DNA from: Seminavis robusta
Taxonomy: Eukaryota > Bacillariophyta > Bacillariophyceae > Naviculales > Naviculaceae
Direction: 5' to 3'
Length of the DNA stretch: 64,000 nucleotides
NCBI GenBank assembly: GCA_903772945.1
Contig: CAICTM010000270.1
Coordinates: 1 to 64,000, forward strand
Shown here: in pieces, positions 62,657-64,000 of the stretch
Numbering within the stretch: the first letter of the stretch is position 1
Layout of the letters: each line of letters begins with the position of its first letter
Position numbers and translations under genes: made by a program
Notes under the pieces: model-generated
Seen by the model: the letters and a program-made list of their open reading frames with translations, nothing else
What the model was told of the DNA's origin: nothing
Databases searched by the model: none

Positions 62657-64000
62657 TTAACTATTCGTATCTTGTTGGAATAGGATTGCTTGTGGAGCTG
62701 CAAGAAGCAAGGTAAAGACCAAGTTCACCCATTGAACATCGACGGATTGAGTTGACGTAGCTTCGGTATTGTCGCCGTCTTGACATGGATTCTCGTGTAG
62801 CTTCCCGCCCCATTCACTGCACGCAGCCAATTGAAACGGATACAATTGCGTGGGGCTGTCCCGGACCTCCACGGAACTGGGCCTGGCCTTCCAAAGATTG
62901 TTCAGAACATGTTCCAAAGACGAGAACTCCACGACAGACACTGGCTTGAGTGCCAGATGAAGAGGAAGCTCCCCTCTACAATTGCAGTGTTCTATAGCGA
63001 CGTCGTCCCACAAAGGCATGACAAGATCGAATTGACCGGTAGCAATGGCCAGATGAAGTGGCATATTTCCGTCATCGTTGGGGTGACACACTGCTTCCGA
63101 GAACTCTCCCTTTCTTTGTTGCAGCTGATCTAGGAGGAGAGCTTTCGTTGTTGTTGTGTTTCCGGTTGCATCATTGCCATCCACATGGAAGTTACTTGCA
63201 ATAAGATGAACCATGTAGTTCCCATGTTGATCCACTTCCTGCGAGAGAATCCACTGGCGATAGGTATCATTTTCCATCAGGAAATCCAGCAACTTTACAG
63301 CGTACTTTCCCAGCAAATGGGAGCATGTCACCAGAGCACGGACAGTCAGTTGTTCCACCATATCAGAAGATGTGGTTGTCGTAGTAGTGCTACTAGTATC
63401 GAGTGCATTGTTGCTATTGTCCAATAATTCTTGTTGAAAGCTTGTCCATTCGTGGTCACAGATGTTTCCTTGCTCGTGTTTTTGGACCACTGCAAAATAG
63501 GTTGCTATGAGTAGCAATCTTAATTCTGCTGGTGGCACATACTGAGGGTACTTGTATGCATTGTGTAACTCGTTGGATACAGCATACGAAAGAGCTGTTC
63601 TTTGTTTCCGTTTATCTTGAATGAGCAGCAAAGACCCGAGACTCTTCTGGACCATGTACCGCAGGAGTACAGGAATATATTGACTGGAATCATCACCTTT
63701 GGCAGCTTTTATGAGAGCCGTTTCTCCCAATTTGTCTTGTGCGGCAAGGACTTGGTATAGACTCTTATTGTCATCGTGGCCGCTTAGTATTCTCAGAAAG
63801 GTATCCACCATTTCCGGGGGTTGATTCCTGGCAATGGCGATATGAACTGGCGTTTGAAGTAGAGAATCTTGGACTGTCAGAGCATGAGGAGCCGCCCTCG
63901 CAACCATCGTGGCGAGCGACAAGACGTTCTCATGATGGTCTTGCTTCACCAGGCCATGCAAAAAAGATCCACTGGCCAATTTCGACGTTGTCAGCACCAC
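62657..64000 (-). CDS. Ankyrin-repeat-like protein, 5' end beyond window
   Basis: Partial gene: the frame is still open at base 64000, so at least 447 C-terminal residues are present and the start lies outside. Ankyrin-like units: DSLLQTPVHIAIARNQPPEMVDTFL, DKLGETALIKAAKGDDSSQYIPVLL, RKQRTALSYAVSNELHNA, NDDGNMPLHLAIATGQFDLVMPLW, CRGELPLHLALKPVSVVE, and a final TQLYPFQLAACSEWGG. This spaced arrangement with long inserts is the style of diatom ankyrin proteins with unknown partners. Thr- and Asn-rich loops interrupt the repeats. Stop TAA at 62657-62659. Confidence 0.75.
   Translation of the reverse strand: MVLTTSKLASGSFLHGLVKQDHHENVLSLATMVARAAPHALTVQDSLLQTPVHIAIARNQPPEMVDTFLRILSGHDDNKSLYQVLAAQDKLGETALIKAAKGDDSSQYIPVLLRYMVQKSLGSLLLIQDKRKQRTALSYAVSNELHNAYKYPQYVPPAELRLLLIATYFAVVQKHEQGNICDHEWTSFQQELLDNSNNALDTSSTTTTTTSSDMVEQLTVRALVTCSHLLGKYAVKLLDFLMENDTYRQWILSQEVDQHGNYMVHLIASNFHVDGNDATGNTTTTKALLLDQLQQRKGEFSEAVCHPNDDGNMPLHLAIATGQFDLVMPLWDDVAIEHCNCRGELPLHLALKPVSVVEFSSLEHVLNNLWKARPSSVEVRDSPTQLYPFQLAACSEWGGKLHENPCQDGDNTEATSTQSVDVQWVNLVFTLLLAAPQAILFQQDTNS

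Overview
The window reads as nuclear DNA of a raphid pennate diatom. Three things point there. Several proteins carry diatom-style bipartite plastid presequences with a Phe at the predicted signal cleavage site (the MnmA and AlgH-family genes). Typical diatom families are present: DUF6824, BspA-type/DUF285 surface proteins, a CIAO3 with Asn/Gln-rich insertions, and CoDi-like Copia retroelements. Short GT-AG introns (mostly 70-200 nt) occur in a minority of genes. Intergenic DNA is sprinkled with CTAGCTAG and GGTACC/ACCGGT/GTAC palindromic words, a style I associate with large repeat-rich pennate genomes such as Seminavis robusta. The species assignment is inference only.

Layout. Positions 1-3960 hold two opposed groups of decayed Copia pol fragments. 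From 4.3 to 30.2 kb lie a UCHL5-like deubiquitinase, a DUF6824 regulator with a 36-nt micro-exon, an aldo/keto-reductase-like mitochondrial protein, a four-pass membrane protein with an ORAI-like first helix, an F-box protein with a relic of a tandem copy, an acidic unknown protein, a DUF285 surface protein, two unknown membrane proteins, a SelD/NDH-2-like FAD oxidoreductase, EMC3, CIAO3/Nar1 and a small unknown gene. A MITE-like element full of TTCATCA words sits at 20.9-21.3 kb.

From 31 to 41 kb there is an unknown basic protein, a sphingolipid delta-4 desaturase (DES1), a single open frame that fuses a SufE sulfur-acceptor domain to the tRNA thiouridylase MnmA behind a plastid presequence, and a four-exon plastid AlgH/YqgE (DUF179) gene. 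The stretch 41.8-45.2 kb looks like mobile-element debris: a 246-bp foldback element and a decayed minus-strand ORF cluster. From 45.6 to 64 kb lie U2AF35 with a puzzling frame break, a histidine-phosphatase-like membrane protein, a TPR co-chaperone-like protein, an LRR-like protein, a tiny membrane protein, an orphan mucin-like repeat, a frame-disrupted BTB gene, a CPA2 cation/proton antiporter, mitochondrial dihydroorotate dehydrogenase, and an ankyrin-like gene cut by the window edge.

The genes do not form an operon or obvious pathway cluster, as expected for a nuclear chromosome. The strongest candidate for an undescribed system is the SufE-MnmA fusion. It would couple sulfur mobilisation directly to plastid tRNA thiolation in one polypeptide.

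I saw no convincing tRNA, rRNA or CRISPR array by eye. Non-coding RNAs cannot be excluded without a covariance-model search.
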